This document shows positions 53,183 to 62,650 of a DNA stretch of 64,000 bases, in pieces. Both the position numbers and the translations under genes were made by a program. Position 1 is the stretch's first letter; every line of letters starts with the position of its first letter. The stretch covers positions 4,402,001 to 4,466,000 of the forward strand of contig NZ_LT629793.1 of assembly GCF_900105735.1 (NCBI RefSeq). Direction: 5' to 3'. The notes beneath the pieces were generated by a model, which saw nothing but the letters and a program-made list of their open reading frames with translations, did not search any database and was not told the origin of the DNA. Source of the DNA: Pseudomonas yamanorum (GTDB lineage: Bacteria > Pseudomonadota > Gammaproteobacteria > Pseudomonadales > Pseudomonadaceae).

Positions 53183-55470
53183 TTAGAAATGGAAACTGGT
53201 GGTCAGCATCGCCGTACGACCCGCTGCCTGGTTGGCGAAGTGTGCCGCATAGGCTTTGTCGTAGTAGGTCTTGTCGGTGAGGTTCTGCACGTTCAACTGC
53301 AGGTCGACGTTCTTGGTCAGCTTGTAACTGGCCATGGCGTCGTAGCGGGTGTAGGACGGCACGTAAACGGTGTTGCCCGCATCGCCGTAGACTTCGTCGA
53401 CATAGAACGCGCCGCCGCCGAGGGTGAGCTTCGGTGTCACGTCATAGGTTGTCCACAGGCTGAAGGTGTTCTTCGGCGTGTTGGGCATCTGGTTGCCTTT
53501 GTTTGAGCCGGCGGTCACCACACCCAGGCGGTTGCCGTTTTTGCCCGGGTCAACCAGCTCGCTTTTCAGGTAGCTGTAGCCGGCGAAAACTTGCCATTGT
53601 TCGGTGATCTTGCCGCTGGCCGACAACTCTAGGCCGTCGACGCGAGATTCGCCTGCAGTTTCGTAAGTGTTGGAGTCCACTAGGATCCGGGCGTTTTTCT
53701 TCTCGGTACGGAACACCGCTGCTGTCAGGGACAGGCGATTGTGGACCAAGTCCCACTTGGTGCCCAGTTCATAGTTGACGGTTTCTTCGGGCTTCAGGTC
53801 GCTGGTGTTAATACCTGTAGGGATCGAGTTCGGATCTGCACCTTCACCAACCATACCGCCGGCTGGCGATGCCGAGGTAGCGTAGGAGGCATAGATGCTG
53901 CCGTTATCCAGCGGCTTCCAGACCAGGCCCGCCTGCCAATTGAAGAACTGTGGCTGTCGTCCTTGACCTTGCTGCGACCGGTCGCTGCTTTGGTGTTGGC
54001 TTCGGTATCAAAAGTGTCGTAGCGCAGGCCGACGTTGAGCAGCCATTTCGGGTCCAGCTCAATGGTGTCGAACACATACGCGGCGCGACTGGTGGCCTTG
54101 GTGTTGGTGCCGTTGTAGTTGCGTGCGACGCTGCCGGTCCAGGCATCGTCCGGGTTCGGGTTGCTCAGCGAGGTGCACTGGCCACCCAGGCTACCTTTGG
54201 CCACGGTGCAGGTCGGGTTTGAGTTAGGTGTTACGGTGTAGCCGCTGACGCGGGTTTCTTCACCGGTGAACTCCAGGCCAGTGGAGTAGCTGTTCTTGAA
54301 GCCCAGGGCTTGGAAGCTACCAAACAGATCAGTCTGGTTGGTGGTGGTTTCAGTGGTGGAAACCCGGGTGTTGGCGCGGCGCCAGACCGTACCGAAGCGG
54401 TTGACGTTGCGCTGGCTGTCGTCAGGCTGGGTGAGGACGTAATCCTGCCCGGTGTTGCCATGGCGCAGGGTGTTTTTCAACGTCATGTTGTCGTTCAGGT
54501 CGTGTTCGATGGAGACCGTGCTGATATCGGCGCGGGTCTTGCGGAAGTCGCGGCTCTTCAGGCCGTAGAAGTTATTGCTGTCGCCGCCATCGGTGGGTTT
54601 GTCATGCACGTGGGTAGTGGTGGTCGGCGAACTATACCCATACGGAATCCCCGAATCCGGCAGGTCGTCGCTTTCCATGTGGTAGTAGCTGAGGTTGACC
54701 CGGGTCGGAGTGCCCAGGCCGAAGGTCAGCGACGGCGCCACGCCCCAGCGGTCGTAGTTGACGGCATCACGCCCGGCGACGTTCTGTTCGTGGCTCATCA
54801 GGTTCAGGCGAAACGCCGCGCTGTCGAGGAACTGACGGTTGACGTCGAGCACATAGCGGCGGGTCTGGTCGGAGCCGTAGGTGAAGCCACCGTTGGTGAA
54901 GTCCCGCGCCTGTGGCGTCTTGCTCACCAAGTTGAGGCTGCCGCCAGCCGAGCCGCGGCCGCCGAATGACGAGTTGGGGCCTTTGCTGACTTCGATGGAC
55001 TCGATGTCGAAGATCTCGCGGCTCTGGCCGCCCGTGTCACGCACGCCGTCGAGGTAGGTATCGCCCTGGGCGTCGAAGCCGCGAATGAACGGACGGTCGC
55101 CCTGCGGGTTGCCGCCTTCACCGGCGCCGAAGGTAATCCCCGGCACGGTGCGCAACGCGTCCTGCAACGAGGTGGCGGCGGTGTCCTTGAGGACTTGCTG
55201 CGGCACGACGGTGACCGAGCGCGGGGTGTCTACCAGCGGCGCGGTGTACTTCTGAGAAGAGGCTTTTTCGACCTGGTAGGACGTGCTGTCCTGTTCCTGG
55301 CCGGTGATGCTGGTGGCTCCCAGGGAAATGCTGTTGCGCTCGCCTTTCTGCTCGGTGTCTTCAGCGGCTTGCGCCAGTTGGGCCGCAGAGCTGGCGCTGA
55401 TGGCAACGCCGATGGCCGAGGCCAGCAGACGCGGTGAACTGGCAGGTATTTTTATCGAAGTGCGCGGCAT
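53183..55470 (-). pseudogene. piuA: TonB-dependent catecholate siderophore receptor PiuA, frameshifted
   Basis: The N-terminal part from ATG 55470 has a signal peptide (LLASAIGVAISASSAAQLAQ), plug domain (DTPRSVTVVPQQVLKD, GDRPFIRGFDAQGDTYLDGV, VSKGPNSSFGGRGSAGG) and barrel strands. At about 53950-53954 one base is missing: the frame goes from KVKDDS into nonsense, while the next frame continues with QFFNWQAGLVWKPL and on to TAMLTTSFHF at 53183. The span is 2288 bases; one more makes 762 codons plus stop, a normal receptor. So it is a recent one-base deletion or a sequencing error. Divergent from piuC with Fur-like boxes between. The last residue is Phe, as required for outer-membrane assembly. 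Confidence 0.85.
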
Positions 55471-55535
55471 GAAAGTGTCCTTTCCCCAAGGAGGTGAGGC
55501 CGCGGAATATAGGGAGAACAAGACTTTATATCAAT

Positions 55536-55556
55536 TGCGATACATTACTATTCGCA
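55536..55556. promoter_or_regulatory. Possible Fur box for piuA
   Basis: tgcgatacattactattcgca has inverted ends (tgcga / tcgca) around an AT core, 66 bp upstream of the piuA start. This agrees with iron control expected for a siderophore receptor. Confidence 0.45.
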
Positions 55557-55640
55557 CTGAATTTACGTTCTTTACACTTTTTGCTTACGGTTTTTACATT
55601 CTCGTTCGTCTATTGCGCGGCAGTGGGGTTGTACACAGTC

Positions 55641-55656
55641 AATAAGAATCACTACC
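55641..55656. promoter_or_regulatory. Fur box upstream of piuC
   Basis: aataagaatcactacc matches the Fur-box form AATGAGAATCATTATC at 13 of 16 positions, 34 bp before the piuC start. Iron repression of this locus is the usual pattern. Confidence 0.6.
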
Positions 55657-55689
55657 ATTGGCGCCTCACTGTTTTCAGGTAATGCCTAC

Positions 55690-56370
55690 ATGTTGCTGCA
55701 CATTCCCGGCCTGTTCTCTCGCGAGGAAGTGCTGCGCATCCGCGAAGCCCTGACGCACACCGAGTGGGCCGACGGCAAAATCACTGCCGGGCATCAATCG
55801 GCCAAGGCCAAACACAACCTGCAACTGCCGGAAGGCCACCCACTGGCACAGGAAATCGGCGCGGCGATCCTTGATCGGCTGTGGAAAAATCCGCTGTTCA
55901 TGTCGGCGGCGTTACCGCACAAGGTCTTCCCTCCGTTGCTCAACTGTTACACCGCCGGTGGCAGTTTCGACTTTCATATCGACAATGCCGTGCGCCAGTC
56001 CAAGGGCAGCCACGAGCGGGTGCGCACCGACCTTTCCTCCACGGTATTTTTCAGCGACCCCGATGACTACGACGGCGGCGAGCTGGAAATCCAGGACACC
56101 TTCGGCCTGCAGCGGGTGAAGTTGCCGGCGGGCCACATGGTGCTATACCCCGGCTCCAGCCTGCACAAAGTCAACGCCGTGACCCGTGGCGCGCGCTACG
56201 CCTCGTTTTTCTGGACCCAAAGCCTGGTGCGCGAAGACAGCCAGCGCACGCTGCTGTTCGAGATGGACGGTGCGATCCAGCAACTGAGTCGGGACGTGCC
56301 CGACCACCCGGCGCTGATCCAGCTCACCGGCACCTATCACAATCTGCTGCGCCGCTGGGTTGAGGTCTGA
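55690..56370 (+). CDS. piuC: Fe(II)/2-oxoglutarate dioxygenase PiuC (PKHD-type)
   Basis: 226 residues. The cupin-like PKHD-hydroxylase pattern is clear: [10 protein letters not shown] supplies the first His and Asp iron ligands, [17 protein letters not shown] the second His and the Arg that binds 2-oxoglutarate. Known: PiuC/YbiX proteins lie next to PiuA/Fiu receptors and are induced by iron starvation; the substrate is not settled. Divergent from piuA, with the Fur box at 55641 just upstream. The Sel1 gene starts three bases after its stop. Confidence 0.9.
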   Translation: MLLHIPGLFSREEVLRIREALTHTEWADGKITAGHQSAKAKHNLQLPEGHPLAQEIGAAILDRLWKNPLFMSAALPHKVFPPLLNCYTAGGSFDFHIDNAVRQSKGSHERVRTDLSSTVFFSDPDDYDGGELEIQDTFGLQRVKLPAGHMVLYPGSSLHKVNAVTRGARYASFFWTQSLVREDSQRTLLFEMDGAIQQLSRDVPDHPALIQLTGTYHNLLRRWVEV

Positions 56371-56372
56371 CC

Positions 56373-57173
56373 ATGGGCTTTTTATTGCGCCGTGAAGAAG
56401 TCCTCAACGTTGAGCAATTGCAGGCTATGCTCGACGATTCCCCGGTGCGCGCCGCCCAGGCGATTTTGATCGCGGCGAAAGAGGGTGTTGTGGATGCCCA
56501 GGCGCTGCTCGGGCAAATCCTGCTGGAAGGCCGCGGCATCGAACGCGATGAAGCACTGGCGGTGCGTTGGTTCCGCATCGCCGCCCAAGGCGGGCATTTG
56601 ATGGCGCGCAATATGCTCGGGCGTTGCCTGGAGCATGGTTGGGGCTGTGGGGCGGATCCCGTGGCGGCAGCGCGGGAATATCGTCTGGCGGCGGAGGCCG
56701 GTCTGGATTGGGGGTTGTACAACTACGCCAACCTGTTGGCGACCGGGCGCGGGGTTGCCGAGGATCAAACCCAGGCGCTCGCGTGTTATCGACAGGCGGC
56801 GCAATCGGGCCATGCCAAGTCGATGAACCTGCTGGGGCGTTATCTGGAAGAAGGGCAGTACTGCCCGAGGGATCTGGAGGCGGCGGTGGCGTGGTATCGC
56901 CGGTCAGCAGAAGGCGGGGATTTTCGCGGGCAGTTCAGTTATGCGGCGGTGTTGGCGGACCGGGGCGAGATAGAAACGGCACTGGAATGGTTGCGCAAGG
57001 CCCTGGCGGGCGGGAATTTGAAGTTCTTGCGGGTGGCGCACAAGGCGTTGTGTGCCGCCAATGATCCGCAGATACGGGCGATGGCCGAGATTTATCAAGC
57101 GCATGCCATTGAACTTGATCGTTCCCATGCTCTGCGTGGGAATGCCGCCCTGGACGCTCTGCGTCCGCTCTAA
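56373..57173 (+). CDS. Sel1-repeat protein beside piuC
   Basis: 266 residues with four to five Sel1-like repeats of about 36 residues (VDAQALLGQILLEGRGIERD, HLMARNMLGRCLEHGW and so on), which form a solenoid used for protein contacts. It is two bases from the piuC stop, so it is in one operon with it; the same neighbour occurs in P. aeruginosa (from memory). The last about 18 residues, beginning DRSHALRGNAALDALRP, are encoded by a dispersed inverted repeat (57117-57228), so the natural C-terminus was probably replaced. Confidence 0.85.
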   Translation: MGFLLRREEVLNVEQLQAMLDDSPVRAAQAILIAAKEGVVDAQALLGQILLEGRGIERDEALAVRWFRIAAQGGHLMARNMLGRCLEHGWGCGADPVAAAREYRLAAEAGLDWGLYNYANLLATGRGVAEDQTQALACYRQAAQSGHAKSMNLLGRYLEEGQYCPRDLEAAVAWYRRSAEGGDFRGQFSYAAVLADRGEIETALEWLRKALAGGNLKFLRVAHKALCAANDPQIRAMAEIYQAHAIELDRSHALRGNAALDALRPL

Positions 57174-57228
57174 GGGCGTGACGCAGAGCGTCACCGGATG
57201 CGTTCCCACGCAGAGCGTGGGAACGATC
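57117..57228. repeat. Dispersed inverted repeat overlapping a gene end
   Basis: Left arm gatcgttcccatgctctgcg starts at 57117 and its inverted copy cgcagagcgtgggaacgatc ends at 57228; the 26-bp arms differ at one base, and a second pair (gacgctctgcgtc / gacgcagagcgtc) lies inside. This is a common repeat of P. fluorescens-group genomes. It contains the stop codon of the Sel1-repeat gene. Confidence 0.8.
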
Positions 57229-57239
57229 AGGGCGTGCGT

Positions 57240-58403
57240 TTACAGGTAGAACGATTTCAACGGCGGGAAGCCGTTGAACTCAACAGCGCTGTAGCTGGTG
57301 GTGTACGCACCGGTGGACAACCAGTACATCCGGTCGCCAATCGCCAGGTTCAGCGGCAGGCCGTACTTGTAGTTCTCGTACATGATGTCGGCGCTGTCGC
57401 AGGTCGGGCCGGCGATGACCACTTCTTCCATCTCGCCTTTCTTCTCGGTCCAGATCGGGAACTTGATGGCTTCGTCCATGGTTTCGATCAGGCCGGAGAA
57501 TTTGCCCACGTCGGTGTATACCCAACGCTCGACGGCGGTGCGGGATTTACGCGCAACCAGTACCACTTCGCTGACCAGGATGCCGGCGTTGGCGATCAAC
57601 GAACGGCCCGGCTCCAGGATGATTTCCGGCAGGTCGTCACCGAAATCTTCCTTGAGGAAGCGGATGATTTCCTCGGCGTAGGTTTCCAGGCTGTTGGTGC
57701 GGGTGATGTAGTTGGCCGGGAAGCCACCGCCCATGTTGATCAGCTTGAGGTGGATGCCGTCTTCTTCCTTCAGGCGCTCGAAGATCACTTTGACCTTGGC
57801 AATCGCCGCGTCCCACACGCTGATGTCACGCTGTTGCGAGCCGACGTGGAAGGAGATGCCGTAAGGCACCAGGCCCAGGTCGCGGGCGAGGATCAGCAGG
57901 TCCATGGCCATGTCGGTCTGGCAGCCGAATTTGCGCGACAGAGGCCAGTCAGCCGTGGTCGAGCCTTCGGTGAGAATACGTACATACACTTTCGAACCCG
58001 GGGCGGCCTTGGCGATGTTGCGCAGGTCGGCTTCGGAGTCGGTGGAGAACAGGCGCACGCCCTTCTCGTAGAAGTAGCGGATGTCCTTGGATTTCTTGAT
58101 GGTGTTGCCGTAGCTGATACGGTCAGGGCTGACGCCGCGGTCCATGACCTTGTCCAGCTCGTAGATCGACGCGATGTCGAAGCTCGAACCCTTGTCTTTG
58201 AGCAGGTCGATGATCTCGACGGCCGGGTTGGCCTTGACGGCGTAATACACCTTGGCGAATTCGAAACCGGCGCGCAGGTCATCGTAGGCCTGGCTGATCA
58301 TCGCGGTGTCGATCACCACGAACGGGGTTTCCTGGGTGTCAGCGAACGCCTTCATTTTGTCAAAAGTGGCGCGCGCGAAATAGTCTTCGACCTGGATCGA
58401 CAT
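57240..58403 (-). CDS. speC: Ornithine decarboxylase SpeC (PLP fold type III)
   Basis: 387 residues from ATG 58403 (aggag upstream). It makes putrescine from ornithine. Alanine-racemase-like PLP fold with the pyridoxal Lys in VYYAVKANPAVEI, glycine loop INMGGGFPANY, phosphate-site EPGRSLIANAG, and the active-site Cys in AGPTCDSADIMYE. The same family includes lysine decarboxylases, so some activity on lysine is possible. A terminator-like hairpin lies in its leader (58509-58544). Complete. Confidence 0.92.
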   Translation of the reverse strand: MSIQVEDYFARATFDKMKAFADTQETPFVVIDTAMISQAYDDLRAGFEFAKVYYAVKANPAVEIIDLLKDKGSSFDIASIYELDKVMDRGVSPDRISYGNTIKKSKDIRYFYEKGVRLFSTDSEADLRNIAKAAPGSKVYVRILTEGSTTADWPLSRKFGCQTDMAMDLLILARDLGLVPYGISFHVGSQQRDISVWDAAIAKVKVIFERLKEEDGIHLKLINMGGGFPANYITRTNSLETYAEEIIRFLKEDFGDDLPEIILEPGRSLIANAGILVSEVVLVARKSRTAVERWVYTDVGKFSGLIETMDEAIKFPIWTEKKGEMEEVVIAGPTCDSADIMYENYKYGLPLNLAIGDRMYWLSTGAYTTSYSAVEFNGFPPLKSFYL

Positions 58404-58508
58404 GCTGGGAACTCCTACTGGCAAACTAGATTGATCAATGGGTGCAAATGAACGTCCTCCGTATCCCCACTTTGGTTCGCCTACTTCCCAAGGCATGTCG
58501 CCGAAAGC

Positions 58509-58544
58509 AAAAAGGCCATGGGATCAACCGCTTCCCTTGGCCTT
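58509..58544 (-). terminator. Terminator-like hairpin in the speC leader
   Basis: Read on the minus strand, aaggccaaggga pairs with tcccatggcctt (one mismatch) and is followed by five T. It lies about 106 bases upstream of the speC start and 310 bases past the opuC operon. It could end opuC transcripts or act as an attenuator for speC. Confidence 0.45.
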
Positions 58545-58757
58545 GCTGTCTCGTCGTCAGTACTTGAGCCGGATGGATCGTTTCCAGCATGGACGTTCGG
58601 CGCGAACTTTAGGACGTGAGGGGCTATAGATCAACTAAAAATGTCGCGTTTTTGCACGCGTTCGTCGTGAGGCCGCGTGCAGTTACTTATGTAACCGACC
58701 GGTATGACGGATTGATGTTCCCCGGGAGGGGTAATTCTGAAGGATTTGTGCTGCCTT

Positions 58758-58845
58758 CATCGCGGGCAAGCCCGGCTCCCACAGGGGAATGCATTCCAAC
58801 AGATGAATGCAATTCAATGTGGGAGCCGGGCTTGCCCGCGATAGC
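58758..58845. repeat. REP doublet (REPIN)
   Basis: Arms atcgcgggcaagcccggctc at the left and the inverted gagccgggcttgcccgcgat at the right, a second REP sequence type of the P. fluorescens group, directly after the opuC operon. Confidence 0.85.
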
Positions 58846-58851
58846 GGTCTA

Positions 58852-60009
58852 TCAGGCCAGCGCTGTCTCGGCAGGCGACACAATGCTGGTCTTGCCCCCA
58901 CGGGACTTACCGGAACTCAGGTACTCGGCAATCGACTCCTGGGTCACTTCCCCGAGAAACACCCGCTCCGCATCCATCACCGGCAACCACGAGCGGTTGA
59001 ACTCGTACATGCGCGACAACAGGATGCGCAAATGCTCGTCGTACGCCGCCGTGGCGTTGAACTCGCGCAGGTATTGGCCGCAGGTACCGGTCTGACGATG
59101 CAGGTCGCGACGTCGCACATAACCCAGGGCTTTGTTCTCGGCGTCGGTCACCACCACGTAGCGACGGTCCAGTTCGTCCATCTGCTCCAGGGCGTCCGCC
59201 ACTGGCGTCTCCGGGCTGACCGACGGCGCGTTATCCGCCGCATCTTCAGCTTTCACCAGCAACAGGCGCTTGAGGGTGCTGTCCTGGCCTACAAAGTTGC
59301 TGACGAATTCGTCTGCAGGGTGGGCCAGCAGGGTGTCCGGGTGGTCGATCTGCAGCAGCTTGCCGGCGCGGAAGATCGCGATCTTGTCACCCAGCTTGAT
59401 GGCTTCGTCGATGTCGTGGCTGACCATGATCACGGTCTTGTTCAGCGCACGCTGCATCTCGAAGAATTCGTTCTGGATCATCTCGCGGTTGATCGGGTCG
59501 ACCGCGCCGAACGGCTCATCCATCAGCAGCAACGGTGCATCCGCCGCCAGGGCGCGGATCACGCCGATCCGCTGTTGCTGGCCACCGGACAGTTCACGCG
59601 GGTAGCGATGCAGGTACTGCTTGGGCTCCAGCTTGATCATACTCATCAATTCGCGGGCGCGGTCGTGGCATTTTTGCTTGTCCCAGCCCAGCAGCTTGGG
59701 CACCACCACGATGTTTTCTTCGATGGTCATGTTCGGGAACAGGCCGATCTGCTGGATCACGTAGCCGATGTTGCGACGCAGGGTCACTTCATCCAGGTCG
59801 GTGGTGTCTTCGCCGTTGATCAGGATCTTGCCGGAGGTCGGCTTGATCAGGCGGTTGATCATTTTCAGCGTGGTGCTTTTGCCGCAGCCCGATGGGCCGA
59901 GGAACACGCAAATTTCGCCTTCGTTGACGGTCAGGCTTACGGAATCAACGGCGGTGATGGTCTTGCCGTTGCTTTGGAAGGTCTTGGTCAGGTTTTGAAG
60001 TTCGATCAT
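58852..60009 (-). CDS. opuCA: Betaine/choline ABC transporter ATP-binding protein OpuCA
   Basis: 385 residues from ATG 60009, overlapping the stop of the upstream permease (ATGA). ABC ATPase: Walker A GPSGCGKST, signature LSGGQQQRIG, Walker B LLLMDEPFGAVD, switch His in MVSHDIDEA. After about residue 240 follow two CBS domains (ALEQMDELDRRYVVVTDAEN, SWLPVMDAERVFLG) that sense ionic strength or nucleotides in OpuC/OpuA transporters. It powers osmoprotectant import with the three genes upstream in the operon. Confidence 0.92.
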   Translation of the reverse strand: MIELQNLTKTFQSNGKTITAVDSVSLTVNEGEICVFLGPSGCGKSTTLKMINRLIKPTSGKILINGEDTTDLDEVTLRRNIGYVIQQIGLFPNMTIEENIVVVPKLLGWDKQKCHDRARELMSMIKLEPKQYLHRYPRELSGGQQQRIGVIRALAADAPLLLMDEPFGAVDPINREMIQNEFFEMQRALNKTVIMVSHDIDEAIKLGDKIAIFRAGKLLQIDHPDTLLAHPADEFVSNFVGQDSTLKRLLLVKAEDAADNAPSVSPETPVADALEQMDELDRRYVVVTDAENKALGYVRRRDLHRQTGTCGQYLREFNATAAYDEHLRILLSRMYEFNRSWLPVMDAERVFLGEVTQESIAEYLSSGKSRGGKTSIVSPAETALA

Positions 60010-60659
60010 TTGAGCAGTCCTTTTGGAGTCAGCGTGCGTTGCAGCCATTGCAGAAGCAGGTCGGCGAAGATGGCCAGGAGACTGACCAGTACGGCGCCAA
60101 CGATCAGCATCGACATGTCGCTGCGGCTGATGGAAGCCAGAATAAGTACACCCAGGCCACCGGCGCCGATGGTGGCGGCGATGGTCATCACACCAATGTT
60201 CATCACCACGGCGGTGCGCACACCGGCGAGGATCACCGGCACGGCAATCGGCAGCTCGACCATGCGCAGGCGCTGGCCGAAGGTCATGCCGATGCCTTTG
60301 GCGGCTTCGCGGATGCCCGGCTCGACGCCAGTGAGGGCGAGGTAGGTGTTACGCATGATGGGCAGCAGGGAATAGAGAAATACGGCGGTGATCGCCGGCA
60401 TCGGCCCCAGGCCCTGGCCGAACTTGGAGTAGAACGGCAGCAGCAGGCCGAACAAGGCAATCGACGGCACGGTCAGCAGCACCGTGGCGCTGGCTTGCAG
60501 TGGGCCGGCGAGGGTCGGGAAGCGGGTCATCAGCACGCCCAGGGGCACGCCTACGACGATTGCCAGGATCACTGCAATGCCGACCAGGGTGATGTGCTGC
60601 CAGGTCAGGTGCAGGACTTGGGCCCAATCAAGATGGGAAAAGGCGTTCAGGAATTCCAT
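60006..60659 (-). CDS. opuCB: Betaine/choline ABC transporter permease OpuCB
   Basis: 217 residues, about five to six membrane helices (ITLVGIAVILAIVVGVPLGV, ATVLLTVPSIALFGLLLPFY, MNIGVMTIAATIGAGGLGVL). The EAA-type loop REAAKGIGMTFGQRL contacts the ATPase. aggaga precedes ATG 60659. It overlaps opuCA by four bases. One of two permeases in the operon, each half of the channel. Confidence 0.92.
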   Translation of the reverse strand: MEFLNAFSHLDWAQVLHLTWQHITLVGIAVILAIVVGVPLGVLMTRFPTLAGPLQASATVLLTVPSIALFGLLLPFYSKFGQGLGPMPAITAVFLYSLLPIMRNTYLALTGVEPGIREAAKGIGMTFGQRLRMVELPIAVPVILAGVRTAVVMNIGVMTIAATIGAGGLGVLILASISRSDMSMLIVGAVLVSLLAIFADLLLQWLQRTLTPKGLLK

Positions 60660-60670
60660 GTCTTCTCCTC

Positions 60671-61564
60671 TTAGTTGATCGGATGCTGGCGCAGAAAATC
60701 TGCGGCCACGGCGGACGGGCTTTCATGGTCGACGTCGACCCGCGCGTTCAGCTGGCGCATGGTTTCGTCGTCGAACAGCGCAGCCAACGGCTTGAGATCA
60801 GCGGCCAGTTGCGGGTGGGCATCGAGGTAAACCTGACGCACCACCGGCGCGGCGGTGTAGTCCGGGAAGTAATGCTTGTCGTCTTCCAGCAGCTTCAATT
60901 TGAAGGCGTTCAGGCGACCGTCGGTGGTGTAAACCAAACCGGCAAACACCTGGCCATTACGCAGCGCGGTGTAGACCAGGCCGGCGTCCATCTGCCGGGT
61001 GTTTTTGCGGGTCAGGTTCATGTCGTACAGCTTGACCATGCCGGCCATGCCGTCGGAACGGTTGGCGAACTCGGTGTCCAGGGCCACCAGGCGGTTTTCC
61101 TTGGTTTTCTCGGCCAGTGCCGCGGTCAGGTCGCTGATGCTGTTGATCTGCGGGAATTCCTTGGCCACGTTCTCTGGCAGGGCCAGGGCGTAGGTGTTGC
61201 TGAATTTCGAAGGGGACAGCCAGACCAGGCCTTTTTTCGCATCGAGTTCTTTCACTCGGGCGTAGGACTGTTCGCTGTCGAGCTTCTCGTCGACATGGTT
61301 GTAGGCCACCAGCGACACACCGGTGTATTCCCAGATCAGGTCCAGTTGCCCGCTTTCCTGGGCACTGCGCGCCAGGTTGCTGCCCAGGCCGCCGGTCACA
61401 CGGGTGTCGTAACCCTTGGTGCGCAGGTACTGAGAAGTGATTTCGGCGAGCAGGGTCTGTTCAGTGAACACCCGGGCGCCGATGCGGATGACCGGTTTTT
61501 CAGCGGCTTGCGCAAACCCTGCGAACAGCAGGACGCAGCTCAATATCAATGTCAGTTTTTTCAT
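60671..61564 (-). CDS. opuCC: Betaine/choline-binding periplasmic protein OpuCC
   Basis: 297 residues from ATG 61564 (agga upstream). Signal peptide KKLTLILSCVLLFAGFAQAA, then the glycine betaine/choline-binding fold of the OpuAC/OsmF type (IRIGARVFTEQTLLAEITSQ, DLIWEYTGVSLVAYN, VFAGLVYTTDGRLN). The Trp/Tyr residues around LIWEYTG could line the quaternary-amine pocket. No lipobox Cys is at the cleavage site, so it is a free periplasmic protein. Lies between the two permease genes, the usual OpuC order. Confidence 0.9.
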   Translation of the reverse strand: MKKLTLILSCVLLFAGFAQAAEKPVIRIGARVFTEQTLLAEITSQYLRTKGYDTRVTGGLGSNLARSAQESGQLDLIWEYTGVSLVAYNHVDEKLDSEQSYARVKELDAKKGLVWLSPSKFSNTYALALPENVAKEFPQINSISDLTAALAEKTKENRLVALDTEFANRSDGMAGMVKLYDMNLTRKNTRQMDAGLVYTALRNGQVFAGLVYTTDGRLNAFKLKLLEDDKHYFPDYTAAPVVRQVYLDAHPQLAADLKPLAALFDDETMRQLNARVDVDHESPSAVAADFLRQHPIN

Positions 61565-61602
61565 GTGAATTCCTGTTTCAGGCCTAAGACGGGGCCAAAG
61601 CC

Positions 61603-62319
61603 TTAAGACGGACGCAACCCGCGTTCCAGCCAAAGGCGGCTGGCCATGGTCACCAGACCGTCGAGCAGCAAGGCCAGCAGCGCGGTGCACGCGGCGCCGA
61701 GCAGCAGTTGCGGCTGATTGTTCAGGGCGATGCCGGGGAAGATCAGGCTGCCCAGGCTGTTGGCGCCAATCAGGAACGCCAGGGGCGCGGTACCGACGTT
61801 GATCGCCAGCGCGACGCGCACACCGCCGATGATGATCGGCACGGCGTTGGGCAGTTCCACGCGAAACAGCACCTGGCGCGGCGTCATGCCGATGCCGACG
61901 GCAGCTTCTTTCAGGGAACCTTGAACGTTTTTCAGGCCTTCATAGGTGTTGCGCACGATGGGCAGCAACGAGGCGAGGAACAGCGCGAAGATCGCGGGGC
62001 CGCTGCCGATGCCAAGGACACCGAGGGCGATGGCCAGTACGGCCAGGGGAGGGACGGTATTGCCGATGTTGAAGATCTGCATGAAGCGTTCTGCGCGCCC
62101 GACCATGTTGGGTCGGCTGAGCAGGATACCGGCGGGAATCCCTACGATCAGGGCGGCCAGCATTGAAACAAGGACGAGGATCAAGTGAGCTTGCAGGTAA
62201 AACAACAAATCGTCGCGGTACAGTTCGATCGTGTTGATGCCGATCCAGTGGACCAGCAGGGCCAGGGGAGCGACGACAACCGCTCCTCCTATCAGCCCTT
62301 TGCCATAGCGAATAGCCAC
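61603..62319 (-). CDS. opuCD: Betaine/choline ABC transporter permease OpuCD
   Basis: 238 residues from GTG 62319, chosen because aaaaagg­agt lies directly upstream; ATG 62355 would add 12 charged residues containing that ribosome site. Five to six membrane helices (GLIGGAVVVAPLALLVHWIG, LVLVSMLAALIVGIPAGILL, IGANSLGSLIFPGIAL) and the EAA loop KEAAVGIGMTPRQVL. First gene of the four-gene opuC operon; the promoter must lie in 62320-62650, where I see no clear operator. Confidence 0.9.
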   Translation of the reverse strand: MAIRYGKGLIGGAVVVAPLALLVHWIGINTIELYRDDLLFYLQAHLILVLVSMLAALIVGIPAGILLSRPNMVGRAERFMQIFNIGNTVPPLAVLAIALGVLGIGSGPAIFALFLASLLPIVRNTYEGLKNVQGSLKEAAVGIGMTPRQVLFRVELPNAVPIIIGGVRVALAINVGTAPLAFLIGANSLGSLIFPGIALNNQPQLLLGAACTALLALLLDGLVTMASRLWLERGLRPS

Positions 62320-62650
62320 AGGCGGACTCCTTTTTTCTTTTGTCGGCGAACACATTTCCGAGCGGCAATGCCATTCCTGGCTGTCGGCGAATGTGGTCGC
62401 GAATAGCAGCTCGCCCCTACCGGCAACGCGGTATGCGGTCGAGCCATGAGCGCAGCCTCGTCAGGCTAACTTGCTGATTTTTCAGCCCCTGTTACGAGTG
62501 CGATAGCAGGGGAGTGGACGTCTCTACCTTTTAAAAGGTTCCATACTTGGCAGCAATTAGCCACCCCCAATGGGGTGAACGGTGGTCTGTAACCCCGGGT
62601 TTGCGCTATACTCGCCGCCCTTTTTTGACTCACCTGCCAGGCGATTTCCC
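62320..62650. other. Divergent promoter region of opuC and prfC
   Basis: 331 bp between the divergent opuC operon and prfC. It must hold both promoters. No palindrome or repeat stands out, and no gene is seen. Confidence 0.5.
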
